Positions 32,047 through 40,325 of a DNA stretch of 64,000 nt are shown here, piece by piece. Under the pieces are notes generated by a model that saw only the letters and a list, made by a program, of their open reading frames with translations, did no database searches and was not told where the DNA came from. Each line of letters opens with the position of its first letter. Position 1 is the first letter of the stretch. Position numbers and translations under genes: made by a program. This DNA comes from Rhodospirillaceae bacterium (lineage in GTDB: Bacteria; Pseudomonadota; Alphaproteobacteria; Reyranellales; Reyranellaceae), in contig WOUR01000001.1 of assembly GCA_009772935.1 (NCBI GenBank), positions 1 to 64,000 on the forward strand, read 5' to 3'.

Positions 32047-33739
32047 GAACGGTCGACCAGCCCGCGCCCCGCTTTGGCACCTGTTCGTTCCGAAGCTGGT
32101 TACCGTATTGCGCGAAGGATACGGGATCTCCGATCTGCGCAGCGATGCGATCGCGGGCCTCACCGTTGCCATCGTGGCGTTGCCGCTCGCCATGGCCCTC
32201 GCCATTGCCTCCGGGACGACGCCGGACAAGGGACTGCTGACAGCCGTGATCGCGGGGTTCCTGATCTCGGCGCTGGGCGGCAGTCGCTTCCAGATCGGAG
32301 GCCCGACCGGAGCGTTCGTCGTGGTCGTCTTCAACGTCATCCAGCAGCACGGCTACGACGGGCTCGTTCTGGCGACATTGATGGCCGGATTGATCCTGAT
32401 GGTCAGCGGCTTCGCCCGGCTGGGAACCTGGATCAAATACATCCCCGAGCCGGTGGTCACGGGTTTCACCGCCGGCATCGCGGTGATCATCTTCTCCAGC
32501 CAGGTGAAGGATCTGCTGGGCCTTTCCATCGAGAAGGTCCCCGCGGAGTTCATCGAGAAATGGGCGGCGTTCTGGTCCGCCCGCGACACGCTGAATCTCT
32601 CAGCCGTTGCCGTGGCGGGGGTCGCCCTGGCGGTCATCATCGGCCTGAGGCGCTTCGCTCCCAGGCTCCCCGGGTTCCTGATCGCCGTCGTCGGGGCGTC
32701 GATCGCCGTCTATCTGCTCCATTTGCCGATCGAGACCATCGGATCGAAGTTCGGCGGCATTCCAGACACGCTGCCGTCTCCGGTCATACCGTCGATTACG
32801 CTTGCGAGGTTGGCCGAGCTCGCCCCGTCGGCCTTCACGATTGCCTTCCTCGCCGGTGTCGAAAGCCTGCTGTCCGCGGTCGTCGCCGACGGCATGACAG
32901 GCCGGCGGCATCGGTCGAACTGCGAGCTGGTCGCGCAGGGAATCGCCAACGCCGCTTCGGCGATGTTCGGGGGAATGCCCGCGACCGGCGCGATCGCGCG
33001 GACGGCAACCAATATCAGGTCAGGCGCGCGGTCGCCCGTGGCAGGCATGCTGCACGCCGCCTTTGTGCTCCTGTTCATGCTCGTGCTCGCGCCTCTCGCC
33101 GTGTTCGTGCCGCTGGCCAGTCTCGGCGCCGTGCTGGTGATCGTGGCCTGGAACATGAGCGAGGTGCACAAGTTCCGCCACCTGATGCGCGCCCCGCTGG
33201 GCGACCGCGTGGTTCTGATCCTCACCTTCGGCCTGACCGTGATGGTTGACCTGACGGTTGCCATCGAGGTCGGCGTCGTCCTCGCCGCGATCCTGTTCAT
33301 GCATCGCATGGCCGAAGTCGTTTCGGTTCAGCAGGGCGTCCAGATCATCGAGGAGGACGTCGACGACTTCGCCCGGCCCCGCACGAGCTACACGCAACGG
33401 GCCGATCTCCCGAAGGGCGTGGAGGTGTTTCAACTCCGCGGACCGCTGTTCTTCGGTTCTGCGGGTCGGCTGGCCGACGTGCTCGACAGCATCGGGACGC
33501 CGCCACGGGTGTTCATCCTTCGCATGCGCGAGGTTCCCATGATCGATGCGACCGGCGTGGCCGCGCTTGGGGACTTCGTCAAGAGATGCCAGGCGCACGG
33601 CACCGTGGTCATCGCCGCGGGTGTTCAGCCATCGTTGCGCACCGTGCTGACTTCCATGGGGTTCGACGGCAGTCAGCCTTCCCTGCGGTTTGCCGAGAAC
33701 TTCGAGGCGGCCCTCGCGTCGGTGCAACAGGTCCCCTGA
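32039..33739 (+). CDS. SulP family anion transporter with STAS domain
   Basis: A 566-residue inner-membrane transporter of sulfate, bicarbonate or related anions. The core (about residues 30-420) has some 12-14 hydrophobic segments with SulP hallmarks such as DAIAGLTVAIVALPLAMALA and GGPTGAF. The C-terminal STAS domain (about 460-560) contains FQLRGPLFFGSAGRLADVL and the MIDATGVAALGDF motif. The ORF track starts 21 codons earlier; ATG 32039 has GGAAGG upstream and overlaps the XRE stop. A regulator directly coupled to the transporter suggests control by the transported anion or by stress. Confidence 0.93.
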   Translation: MPENGRPARAPLWHLFVPKLVTVLREGYGISDLRSDAIAGLTVAIVALPLAMALAIASGTTPDKGLLTAVIAGFLISALGGSRFQIGGPTGAFVVVVFNVIQQHGYDGLVLATLMAGLILMVSGFARLGTWIKYIPEPVVTGFTAGIAVIIFSSQVKDLLGLSIEKVPAEFIEKWAAFWSARDTLNLSAVAVAGVALAVIIGLRRFAPRLPGFLIAVVGASIAVYLLHLPIETIGSKFGGIPDTLPSPVIPSITLARLAELAPSAFTIAFLAGVESLLSAVVADGMTGRRHRSNCELVAQGIANAASAMFGGMPATGAIARTATNIRSGARSPVAGMLHAAFVLLFMLVLAPLAVFVPLASLGAVLVIVAWNMSEVHKFRHLMRAPLGDRVVLILTFGLTVMVDLTVAIEVGVVLAAILFMHRMAEVVSVQQGVQIIEEDVDDFARPRTSYTQRADLPKGVEVFQLRGPLFFGSAGRLADVLDSIGTPPRVFILRMREVPMIDATGVAALGDFVKRCQAHGTVVIAAGVQPSLRTVLTSMGFDGSQPSLRFAENFEAALASVQQVP

Positions 33740-33762
33740 AGGCCTTGCGAGGAGAGGCGGCA

Positions 33763-34344
33763 ATGACAGAAGCGCCGAGCTTCACGCGCGAGGCTCTCGT
33801 CGAGACCCTGACCGAACTGGCGGGGTTGGTGGGCGTGCAGGACACGACGGTGGATCTGGCGCTGTATGGTCCTGCCTGTCTCCTGCTGGCGACGGATCTC
33901 TACGCCACGGTGACGACGATCGATGCCGTGGCGGTGGAGGGACAGCTGCAGGTCGATCATGCGGTGGCGCAGCTGGCCGGCAAGCACGGTTGGCCGTCTA
34001 CCTGGATGACGGATCGCGTGCGAAAGCATCTCAACCGCCGGGTGGAATCGCCTTCGCACCACCTTCTGATACTGCGGGTTCCGGCGGCGCCATTTCAAAG
34101 GCTGCGCGTGTTCGTGCCGGAATGGGACTACCTCCTGACGCTCAAGGTATCGAAGCTCAGCTTGAAGGAACCCCTGGACCGTCGAAAGCGGCGGGAGCTT
34201 CGGTACCTGATGAATGTCTCGGGGATTCGTGCGGCAGGAGATCTCGACGACCTTCTCACGCGCTACAATTCCGGCCCGTGCGAGAAGCGGCGGATGACCG
34301 CACTGGCGCAGGCAGTCTGGTGGCAATGCGCCGCTGATTCCTGA
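33763..34344 (+). CDS. Unrecognised cytosolic protein downstream of SulP
   Basis: A 193-residue soluble protein with no confident family. The segment LALYGPACLLLATDLYATVT then TIDAVAVEG recalls the GG-x(n)-T-x-D-x-D layout of nucleotidyltransferase-like (AbiEii/DUF6036-type) proteins, but the second catalytic aspartate is absent (TIDAV), so any such activity is doubtful. The C-terminus has basic helices (RRKRRELRYLMN). GGAGAGG precedes ATG 33763, and the gene starts 24 bases after SulP, so it is probably the third gene of the XRE-SulP operon. The ORF-track extension upstream overlaps the SulP STAS domain. Confidence 0.6.
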   Translation: MTEAPSFTREALVETLTELAGLVGVQDTTVDLALYGPACLLLATDLYATVTTIDAVAVEGQLQVDHAVAQLAGKHGWPSTWMTDRVRKHLNRRVESPSHHLLILRVPAAPFQRLRVFVPEWDYLLTLKVSKLSLKEPLDRRKRRELRYLMNVSGIRAAGDLDDLLTRYNSGPCEKRRMTALAQAVWWQCAADS

Positions 34345-34351
34345 CTCCGGC

Positions 34352-34624
34352 CTACTTCAGAAGCTTGAGGCATTCCCCGGCCGCTTCGGCGGCCGTGCGT
34401 GCGGCGTCGCGGGACAGCGTGCCGTTCATGACCAGCGGACGGGCCTGCGCGGTAAGCGCGTCCTTGATGTCGCTCTTCGGCGTGATCGTCGGGGCGGTCT
34501 TGTTGTAGAGCATCTGGCCGGTCGGCGACAGGTTGGCCGCGCAGGCGCTCCCCGCAGCCTGGTCCGCATGGGCCGCGACGGGAAGAACGACGAGCAGCGC
34601 CGCCGTGAAGATCGAGCTTTTCAT
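34352..34624 (-). CDS. Small secreted protein, unknown function
   Basis: A 90-residue protein with a clear Sec signal peptide (MKSSIFTAALLVVLPVAAHA, cleaved before DQAAG). The mature part is short, with two cysteines (GSACAANL and GECLKLL) that could form a disulfide. The motif SPTGQMLYNKTAPTITPKSD then IKDALTAQARPLV is not familiar to me as a named domain. I use Met21 of the ORF track (34624), because the signal peptide begins there. Its stop is 7 bases from the convergent stop of the unrecognised gene. Confidence 0.7.
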   Translation of the reverse strand: MKSSIFTAALLVVLPVAAHADQAAGSACAANLSPTGQMLYNKTAPTITPKSDIKDALTAQARPLVMNGTLSRDAARTAAEAAGECLKLLK

Positions 34625-34735
34625 TGTAAGCAACCCTTCCAAGAACACCGTCCAAGGATAGCGGCGAGCGAAGTGGCACCGCAACCGATCTGTGCGACGG
34701 CGACCGCGCCGATCGTTTCGGACGTCTGGGACATG

Positions 34736-35110
34736 TCAGGCGCCGGCTTGCGTCGCGAGCCAGGCGCGGGCCTTCTTCTCCGTCCTGAACAAGGCTGCCG
34801 GTCGCTTCGACGGCGAAATGTTGACGAAGCGCTTGAACGCCAGGACGACCGACTCGTCGTGGCCGACGACGGCCAACGGACCGCTCGGGAAGTGGGACGT
34901 ATAGGCGCTCAACCGCGCGCCCATCGCCATCACGTCGGCGTCGTCGTAGACCGGCTTGAGACGGGTCGCATCGAACAGCTTCGAATAGGCGAGCGCATTG
35001 GCCACGACGAGGGCGTCGAAATGCTCCTCCATCTCCTTCAGCGTGACCTCGCCCTCGGCGACGACATGGATGAGTTTCTCGGAATGAAAGATTTCCCAGC
35101 GCAGCGGCAT
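34736..35110 (-). CDS. SpoIIAA-like (STAS-fold) protein
   Basis: A 124-residue soluble protein of the SpoIIAA-like/DUF3478 type: MPLRWEIFHSEKLIHVVAEG, then EVTLKEMEEHFDALVVANAL, and a FDATRL segment matching the STAS-like alpha/beta fold. Such proteins are often of unknown function but are structurally related to anti-sigma antagonists. Start chosen at Met24 of the ORF track, where homology begins. The neighbouring SulP also has a STAS domain, but nothing shows that the two act together. Confidence 0.65.
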   Translation of the reverse strand: MPLRWEIFHSEKLIHVVAEGEVTLKEMEEHFDALVVANALAYSKLFDATRLKPVYDDADVMAMGARLSAYTSHFPSGPLAVVGHDESVVLAFKRFVNISPSKRPAALFRTEKKARAWLATQAGA

Positions 35111-35239
35111 CGTTCGCGTCTCCAGCAAGCCTTCGTCCCCGTGGACCGAGCCTATCACGGGCAACGTGCAACCGGCCAAAGCCTGTTCGCAGGCCTGCGT
35201 TGCGCGCTATCATCCCAAGGAAACGGAAGAGATGGACGG

Positions 35240-35599
35240 ATGAAGCGGGCTCGTCACTTGGCTGTCACATTGACCCTCGCCCTCGCCGCCCCCCTGATTT
35301 CTCCCGGGGCGCGAGCGCAGCAGGACACGAACTCGGCCAACTACATCATGCTGGGCTGCGAGGCGTTCCTCCTCGACCCGATCCCGACCTCGAAGCTGCT
35401 GGTCGCAGGGGTCTGCGCCGGCATCATCGACACGCTGCAGGCGACCAAGCCGAACATCTGCCTGCCCGCCATCTCGACACGGAGGCTGCTGGTGCGCGGG
35501 GTCGTCACCTACATCAACAACAATCCGGCGCGCCTGCACGAGAACTTCATCGATCTGGCCGGCGAGGCCCTGGAACAGACCTGGCCCTGCAAGCCCTAG
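35240..35599 (+). CDS. Rap1a/Tai family exported protein
   Basis: A 119-residue exported protein. The signal peptide (VTLTLALAAPLISPGARA) ends before QQDTNSA. The mature region fits the Rap1a/Tai immunity family pattern: LGCEAF, VAGVCAGIIDTLQATKPNIC and VVTYINNNPARLHENF, ending AGEALEQTWPCKP, with conserved cysteines. In other bacteria such proteins neutralise peptidoglycan amidase effectors of type VI secretion. No effector or T6SS gene is visible nearby, so an orphan immunity or envelope role is inferred. Start is the ATG at 35240, where the ORF track's longer reading frame has no homology. Confidence 0.7.
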   Translation: MKRARHLAVTLTLALAAPLISPGARAQQDTNSANYIMLGCEAFLLDPIPTSKLLVAGVCAGIIDTLQATKPNICLPAISTRRLLVRGVVTYINNNPARLHENFIDLAGEALEQTWPCKP

Positions 35600-35617
35600 C
35601 GAGGCTGCGCGCCCGCG

Positions 35618-37231
35618 TCAGTCGACGACGGAGAAGCAGACGAAGTCGCCGAGCGGCGTCTCCTTCCATTCGGACGGCTTGTAGTCGACGAACTGATCCA
35701 TCATGGCCTGCGCCTTGCCCTGGGCGACCAGCCTCTTCTGGACGATGACATAGAGCCGCGGCACCCGGCCGCGGAACTTGAGGTTGCGCATGTCCTCGAT
35801 CGCCCAGAAGTCGGCATGGTTGGCCATGACGCGGACCTGGCGGACCTCGAGGCCGATCTCCGGAGACGGCACGAAGATCAGCGTCGAGGCGCGGTCGGGC
35901 GACGGCACGTCGATGGTGCGGATGAACTTCACCACGGCCTCGTCGGCCGTCGAGTGCCTGAAGTCACGCACGCCCAGCGGATGGCCGAGATTGACGACGA
36001 TGTGCCGGGCCTGGCCCGCGAGCCCGTAGATCGTACCGACCAGCGCAAGGAGGATGCCGGCCAGCCGCAGGAGCCGGCTCGGCACCGTCAGGAAGGCCTG
36101 GACCGCTCCGACCAGCAGCAGCAGCGACACTGGCCTGAAATAGCGCTCTTCCTGGCCGATCGTCGCACCGTGAACCCACAGACCGAGAAAGACCGTCCCG
36201 TAGGCCAGCGTCGTGAGACCCGCGAAGACCAGATATTGCGGATGGCTACGGTGGAGCTGCCGCCACACCAGGTACAGCGTGACCGCGGCGGGAAGCGCCA
36301 GAAGGTAGCCCACCTCCAGCTGCGATCCGACGATGGCACGACCGGGATGCAGGAAGACGAAGTTCCCCAGTTCGCCGAACGAGAGGGCGGCGCCCCACAC
36401 GCAGCTCAGGATGAAGATCGCGTGGGGGATCAGGGAAGACCACTTGATCGCCGCCATCGTCGACGCCGCCGTCCAGCCGCGCGAATGCCAGCCGTAATAG
36501 AGGACGACGCCGATGAGGGCGATCGTGATGCCGGCGACCAGCCCCCGCCGCACCGTGTCCATCCTGTTTCGCCACGGAACCGGGCCCGACAGCACGGCCG
36601 CCGAGATCGCGGCACAGGCCAGGATGACGGCCGAGATCTTGGCGAAGAACATCAGCGCCGTGCCGACCACGAGCGCCGGCACCGAGAACCAGCGCAGCTC
36701 TCGCAGCCTCCAGACGAGCCACAGGAACCACGGCGCGATGCCGAACAGGAGGACCTCGCCGCCGATGAAGATCACGAACGGAAAGGCGAAGCCGCGGCTG
36801 CAGGCGATCAGCGCGAGCGCGATGGCGGCGACATGCGGCGGGAAGCCGAAGGCGCGGTAGAGCACGAACCATCCGACGAGGCCGATCACCGAGAAGATCG
36901 CATCGGTGGCGATCACGGCGTGTCCCAGGCTCAGGCCCAGCCCTTCCAGGACTCCCGGAACGACATGCTGGCCCGGCGACCAGGTCGACATGAAGGTGGA
37001 GATGTCCCGCCCGATGTCCTGCGGATCGGGCGACGCCCAGTGGTTCCACGGCAGGCCGTGGCGCAGGTCCCAGCTGAGGAGGCCCCAACCGCTGTCGGAC
37101 CAGATGACCGGCCTGACCACGGCATTGACGGCCGTGTAGGCCAGCACGATCGAAACGACCAGCGCGCAGCAAAGGACGACAACGGATTGAGACGACGGGC
37201 TCCGCCGGCCGGTGCGCACTTCAGGACTCAT
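35618..37231 (-). CDS. Multi-pass membrane protein, GT-C-like
   Basis: A 537-residue membrane protein with about 11 hydrophobic helices (for example VVVLCCALVVSIVLAYTAVN near residue 17, VIFIGGEVLLFGIAPWFLWL and VGYLLALPAAVTLYLV) and a hydrophilic C-terminus of about 130 residues. The layout, with an early loop containing WSDSGWGLLSWD, resembles dolichyl-phosphate-mannose-type (GT-C) glycosyltransferases, but no diagnostic motif can be confirmed. The ORF track runs 391 codons further upstream, antisense to the TonB receptor; MSPEVRTGRR at 37231 is the credible start. It is divergent from the TonB receptor gene across 114 bases. Confidence 0.6.
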   Translation of the reverse strand: MSPEVRTGRRSPSSQSVVVLCCALVVSIVLAYTAVNAVVRPVIWSDSGWGLLSWDLRHGLPWNHWASPDPQDIGRDISTFMSTWSPGQHVVPGVLEGLGLSLGHAVIATDAIFSVIGLVGWFVLYRAFGFPPHVAAIALALIACSRGFAFPFVIFIGGEVLLFGIAPWFLWLVWRLRELRWFSVPALVVGTALMFFAKISAVILACAAISAAVLSGPVPWRNRMDTVRRGLVAGITIALIGVVLYYGWHSRGWTAASTMAAIKWSSLIPHAIFILSCVWGAALSFGELGNFVFLHPGRAIVGSQLEVGYLLALPAAVTLYLVWRQLHRSHPQYLVFAGLTTLAYGTVFLGLWVHGATIGQEERYFRPVSLLLLVGAVQAFLTVPSRLLRLAGILLALVGTIYGLAGQARHIVVNLGHPLGVRDFRHSTADEAVVKFIRTIDVPSPDRASTLIFVPSPEIGLEVRQVRVMANHADFWAIEDMRNLKFRGRVPRLYVIVQKRLVAQGKAQAMMDQFVDYKPSEWKETPLGDFVCFSVVD

Positions 37232-37276
37232 GCGACCTGAATACACCGCCTCCCCGCCGAACCATATCGATTGACG

Positions 37277-37323
37277 CACAAAAACGTTATACTGTAACAA
37301 GCAATAATATAACGTTTTTTGTG
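37277..37323. promoter_or_regulatory. AT-rich palindromic operator resembling a Zur site
   Basis: Long inverted repeat CACAAAAACGTTATA (37277-37291) / TATAACGTTTTTTGTG (37308-37323), arms matching except for one extra base. It contains two 13-bp palindromic elements, GTTATACTGTAAC (37286-37298) and GCAATAATATAAC (37301-37313), 15 bp centre to centre. The GTTATA-N-TATAAC-type core resembles zinc-uptake-regulator (Zur) sites as I recall them. It lies just before the TonB receptor gene and 46 bases from the divergent gene. Confidence 0.6.
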
Positions 37324-37345
37324 GCGTAATCAGATGGAGACCCGG

Positions 37346-39499
37346 ATGCAGCGGATCGGCGTATCGGCATTGGCCCTCGCAGCGGGTCTTTCCGCGGCCC
37401 ACCCGGTCCTGGCGCAGACGGCGCCCGAGGCCCAGCCTCAGCAGGCGCCCTCGGATGGGCTGGCGATCGAAGTGGTCGGCAAGCGGCTCGACCGGGAGCG
37501 CAGCGAAATCCAGCCGAGCCTCGGCGCCACGCGCTACGATTTCAGCAAGACGGCGATCAGCAACACGCCGCTGGGCGAGAACGCCACCCTCAACCAGGTC
37601 CTGCTGCGCGCCCCCGGCGTCGTGCAGGACGGCTTCGGCCAGATCCACGTGCGCGGCGACCATGGCAGCCTGCAGTATCGCCTGGACGGGGTGCAGCTGC
37701 CCGAGGGCTTGGCGCTGTTCAGCAGCATCCTCTCGCCGCGCTTCGCCGACCAGCTCTCGCTGATCACCGGCGCCCTGCCGGCCCAGTACGGCCTGCGCAC
37801 CGCCGGTGTGGTCGACATCACGGTGAAGTCCGGCACGACCAATCCGGGCGGCGAGGCCTCGGCGATGGTCGGATCCTACAACTGGGTGCAGCCGGCGCTG
37901 GAATATGGCGGCCGTTCCGGCAACTTCGACTATTTCGCCGTCGGCCAGTATGTCAGCAACAACATCGGCATCGAAAATCCGACGCCCAGCACCGCCCCGC
38001 TGCACGACTCCACCGCGCAATGGTACGCGCTGACCAAACTGAGCGCCCTGGCCGACGAGAATACGCGCCTCAGCTTCATCGCCGGCGGTGCCAGCGCGCG
38101 CTATCAGATCCCCAACGTGCCGGGCGAGACCCCCGCCTTCCCGGTCAACGGCATCACCGACTGGAACAGCGCGGTGCTCGACCAGCGCCAGTGGGAGGAT
38201 ACGTATTTCGGCATCGCCTCGCTGCAGAAGAGCTACCAGAACTTCAACATGCAGCTCTCGGGCTTCGCCCGCTATTCCAAGCTCTCCTACCAGCCCGACG
38301 CGCTCGGCGACCTGCTCTACAACGGCGTCGCGCCCTGGTCGCAGCGCTCGAGCTTCGCGTTCGGCGTCCAGGCCGACGCGAGCTGGAAGGTCGCGTCCAG
38401 CCACACACTGCGCGGCGGCTTCCTCGTCCAGCGCGAGCAGGTCTCGAGCTTCAGCCAGAACAACGCGCTGGGACTCGTCCCCGACCCCCTCAATCCCGGC
38501 GAGCTGATTCCCGGCGATCGTCCGGTCGGGTTCAGCGACGGCTCCAGTCTCATCGGCTGGACCTACAGCGTCTACCTGCAGGATGAATGGAGGATCACCC
38601 CGACCGTCACGGTGAACTTCGGTGCGCGCTTCGACGCCATCTCGGGACAGATTTCGGAGAACCAGGTCAGCCCGCGCATCAACGTCGTCTGGGAGCCGAC
38701 ACCGCAGATCAGCCTGCGGGCCGGCTACTCGCGCTACTTCGTTCCGGCGCCGCTCAACCAGGTCGGCTTCGCCTCACTCGCCGTCCGGACGGGCACGACG
38801 GCCGAGCCCGAGAATTTCATCAACGATCCGGTCAGGGCCGAACGATCCGACTACTTCGACGTCGGCCTGACGGTGAAGCCGGTCGAGGGCCTGACCCTCG
38901 GCTTCGCCGGCTACTACAAATTCGCGGAGAACTATCTCGACAAGGGCCAGTTCGGCGCGCCGATCCAACTCGCATCCTTCAACTATGCGAACGCGCAGGT
39001 GAAGGGTTTCGAGCTCTACGCCAACTACGACCAGGGTCCGTGGTCCGTCTACGGCAATCTCGCCTGGTCCAAGGTCAGCGCCACGCGAATCAACTCGGCC
39101 CAGTACAATTTCTCGCCCGAGGATCTGTCCTATATCGGCAGCTATTGGATCGCCGCCGACCACGACCAGGGCTGGACCGGCTCGGCCGGTGCCGCCTACG
39201 TCTTCAACCAGGGAAGCGACCATGCCACCCGCGTGTCGGCGGATGTGCTGTTCGGCAGCGGCCTGCGCACCAGCGTCGTGACGCCCAACGATACCTCGCT
39301 GCCGGCCTATGCCACGCTCAACCTGTCGGTGACGCAGAAGGTTCCGATCAATGGCAGCAAGGGCACCCAGATCCGCCTCGACGCGATCAACGTCACCGAC
39401 AACGTCTATGAACTGCGCACCGGCGAGGGCGTGGGCGTCGGCGCCCCGCAGTACGGAATGCGCCGGGCCTTCTTCGTGACGCTCGCGCAAAAATTCTGA
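37346..39499 (+). CDS. TonB-dependent outer-membrane receptor
   Basis: A 717-residue outer-membrane receptor. The start at ATG 37346 gives a signal peptide (GVSALALAAGLSAAHPVLA, then QTAPEA) and has GGAGA upstream; the ORF track begins nine codons earlier at a TTG. AIEVVGKR may be the TonB box. The plug domain is seen in NTPLGENATLNQVLLRAPGV and VRGDHGSLQYRLDGVQLPEG, then a 22-strand-type barrel rich in aromatic residues with a terminal Phe (VTLAQKF). The Zur-like operator suggests a role in zinc (or other metal/siderophore) import, inferred only. No ABC importer gene lies adjacent. Confidence 0.88.
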   Translation: MQRIGVSALALAAGLSAAHPVLAQTAPEAQPQQAPSDGLAIEVVGKRLDRERSEIQPSLGATRYDFSKTAISNTPLGENATLNQVLLRAPGVVQDGFGQIHVRGDHGSLQYRLDGVQLPEGLALFSSILSPRFADQLSLITGALPAQYGLRTAGVVDITVKSGTTNPGGEASAMVGSYNWVQPALEYGGRSGNFDYFAVGQYVSNNIGIENPTPSTAPLHDSTAQWYALTKLSALADENTRLSFIAGGASARYQIPNVPGETPAFPVNGITDWNSAVLDQRQWEDTYFGIASLQKSYQNFNMQLSGFARYSKLSYQPDALGDLLYNGVAPWSQRSSFAFGVQADASWKVASSHTLRGGFLVQREQVSSFSQNNALGLVPDPLNPGELIPGDRPVGFSDGSSLIGWTYSVYLQDEWRITPTVTVNFGARFDAISGQISENQVSPRINVVWEPTPQISLRAGYSRYFVPAPLNQVGFASLAVRTGTTAEPENFINDPVRAERSDYFDVGLTVKPVEGLTLGFAGYYKFAENYLDKGQFGAPIQLASFNYANAQVKGFELYANYDQGPWSVYGNLAWSKVSATRINSAQYNFSPEDLSYIGSYWIAADHDQGWTGSAGAAYVFNQGSDHATRVSADVLFGSGLRTSVVTPNDTSLPAYATLNLSVTQKVPINGSKGTQIRLDAINVTDNVYELRTGEGVGVGAPQYGMRRAFFVTLAQKF

Positions 39500-39547
39500 C
39501 GCGCAAACGACATGATGCGTGGAGGCCGGGCGTGGTAGAAAAGGACC

Positions 39548-40303
39548 ATGCCTGACACCAGCCTCCCCTTCGTCCTGACCCTTCAGGGCGGCTCCAACTT
39601 CCGCGACCTCGGTGGCTACAGGACCGAGGACGGCCGCACCGTGCGGCGCAACGCAGTGTTCCGCTCGGCCCATCTCGGCGGCCTGACCGAAGAGGACCGC
39701 GGCGCCCTCGGGCGCCTCGGCGTCCGAACCATCGTCGACCTGCGCGGCGTCAGCGAAGCGGCCGAGACGCCGCACCTGATCGAGGGCCTCGCCTGCCGCA
39801 TCGTCGGCGCGCACATCGAACCCGGCGTCGGCGACAAGATCCGCGGCGCCGTGGCCGACGGAACGGCCAACCCGCACATCATGATGGGGTTCCTCACGGA
39901 TCATTACCGTGACTACCCGCGCCGCTGTGCCCCGGGCTTCCGGACGCTGTTCTCGACCCTGAGCGACGGCGAACATCGCCCGCTGGTGTTCCACTGCACC
40001 GCCGGCAAGGACCGCACCGGCTTCGCCTCGGCCCTGCTTCTCTCCCTGCTCGGGGTGCCCTGGGAAACCGTGCTGGAGGACTATCTCCGCACCAACGAAC
40101 TGTGGACCGGCCATATCGGCCGCTATCCCGAACTCGACATCGACACCCGCGCCGCCATCATCGAAGCGCGCACGCCCTACCTCGAAGCCGCCTTCGAGGT
40201 CGTCCGTGGCGACTTCGGCTCCCCCGAAGTCTTTGCCGAGAAGGCGCTCGGGATCGATGCCGCGGCCCGCGAACGGCTGAAGGCGGATTTGCTGGAAGGG
40301 TGA
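39548..40303 (+). CDS. Tyrosine-protein phosphatase family protein
   Basis: A 251-residue protein of the bacterial Tyr/Ser phosphatase group (PF13350-like). The catalytic P-loop is HCTAGKDRTG with C150 and R156. Early on, GSNFRDLGGYRTEDGRTVRR is the characteristic N-terminal motif of these enzymes, and GHIGRYPELD-like helices follow. Cytoplasmic; the substrate is unknown, phosphotyrosine or phosphoinositide-like compounds being typical in the family. It follows the TonB receptor by 48 bases and precedes the epoxide hydrolase on the same strand. Confidence 0.9.
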   Translation: MPDTSLPFVLTLQGGSNFRDLGGYRTEDGRTVRRNAVFRSAHLGGLTEEDRGALGRLGVRTIVDLRGVSEAAETPHLIEGLACRIVGAHIEPGVGDKIRGAVADGTANPHIMMGFLTDHYRDYPRRCAPGFRTLFSTLSDGEHRPLVFHCTAGKDRTGFASALLLSLLGVPWETVLEDYLRTNELWTGHIGRYPELDIDTRAAIIEARTPYLEAAFEVVRGDFGSPEVFAEKALGIDAAARERLKADLLEG

Positions 40304-40325
40304 GTTCCGCGCTACGCGTGTCGCC

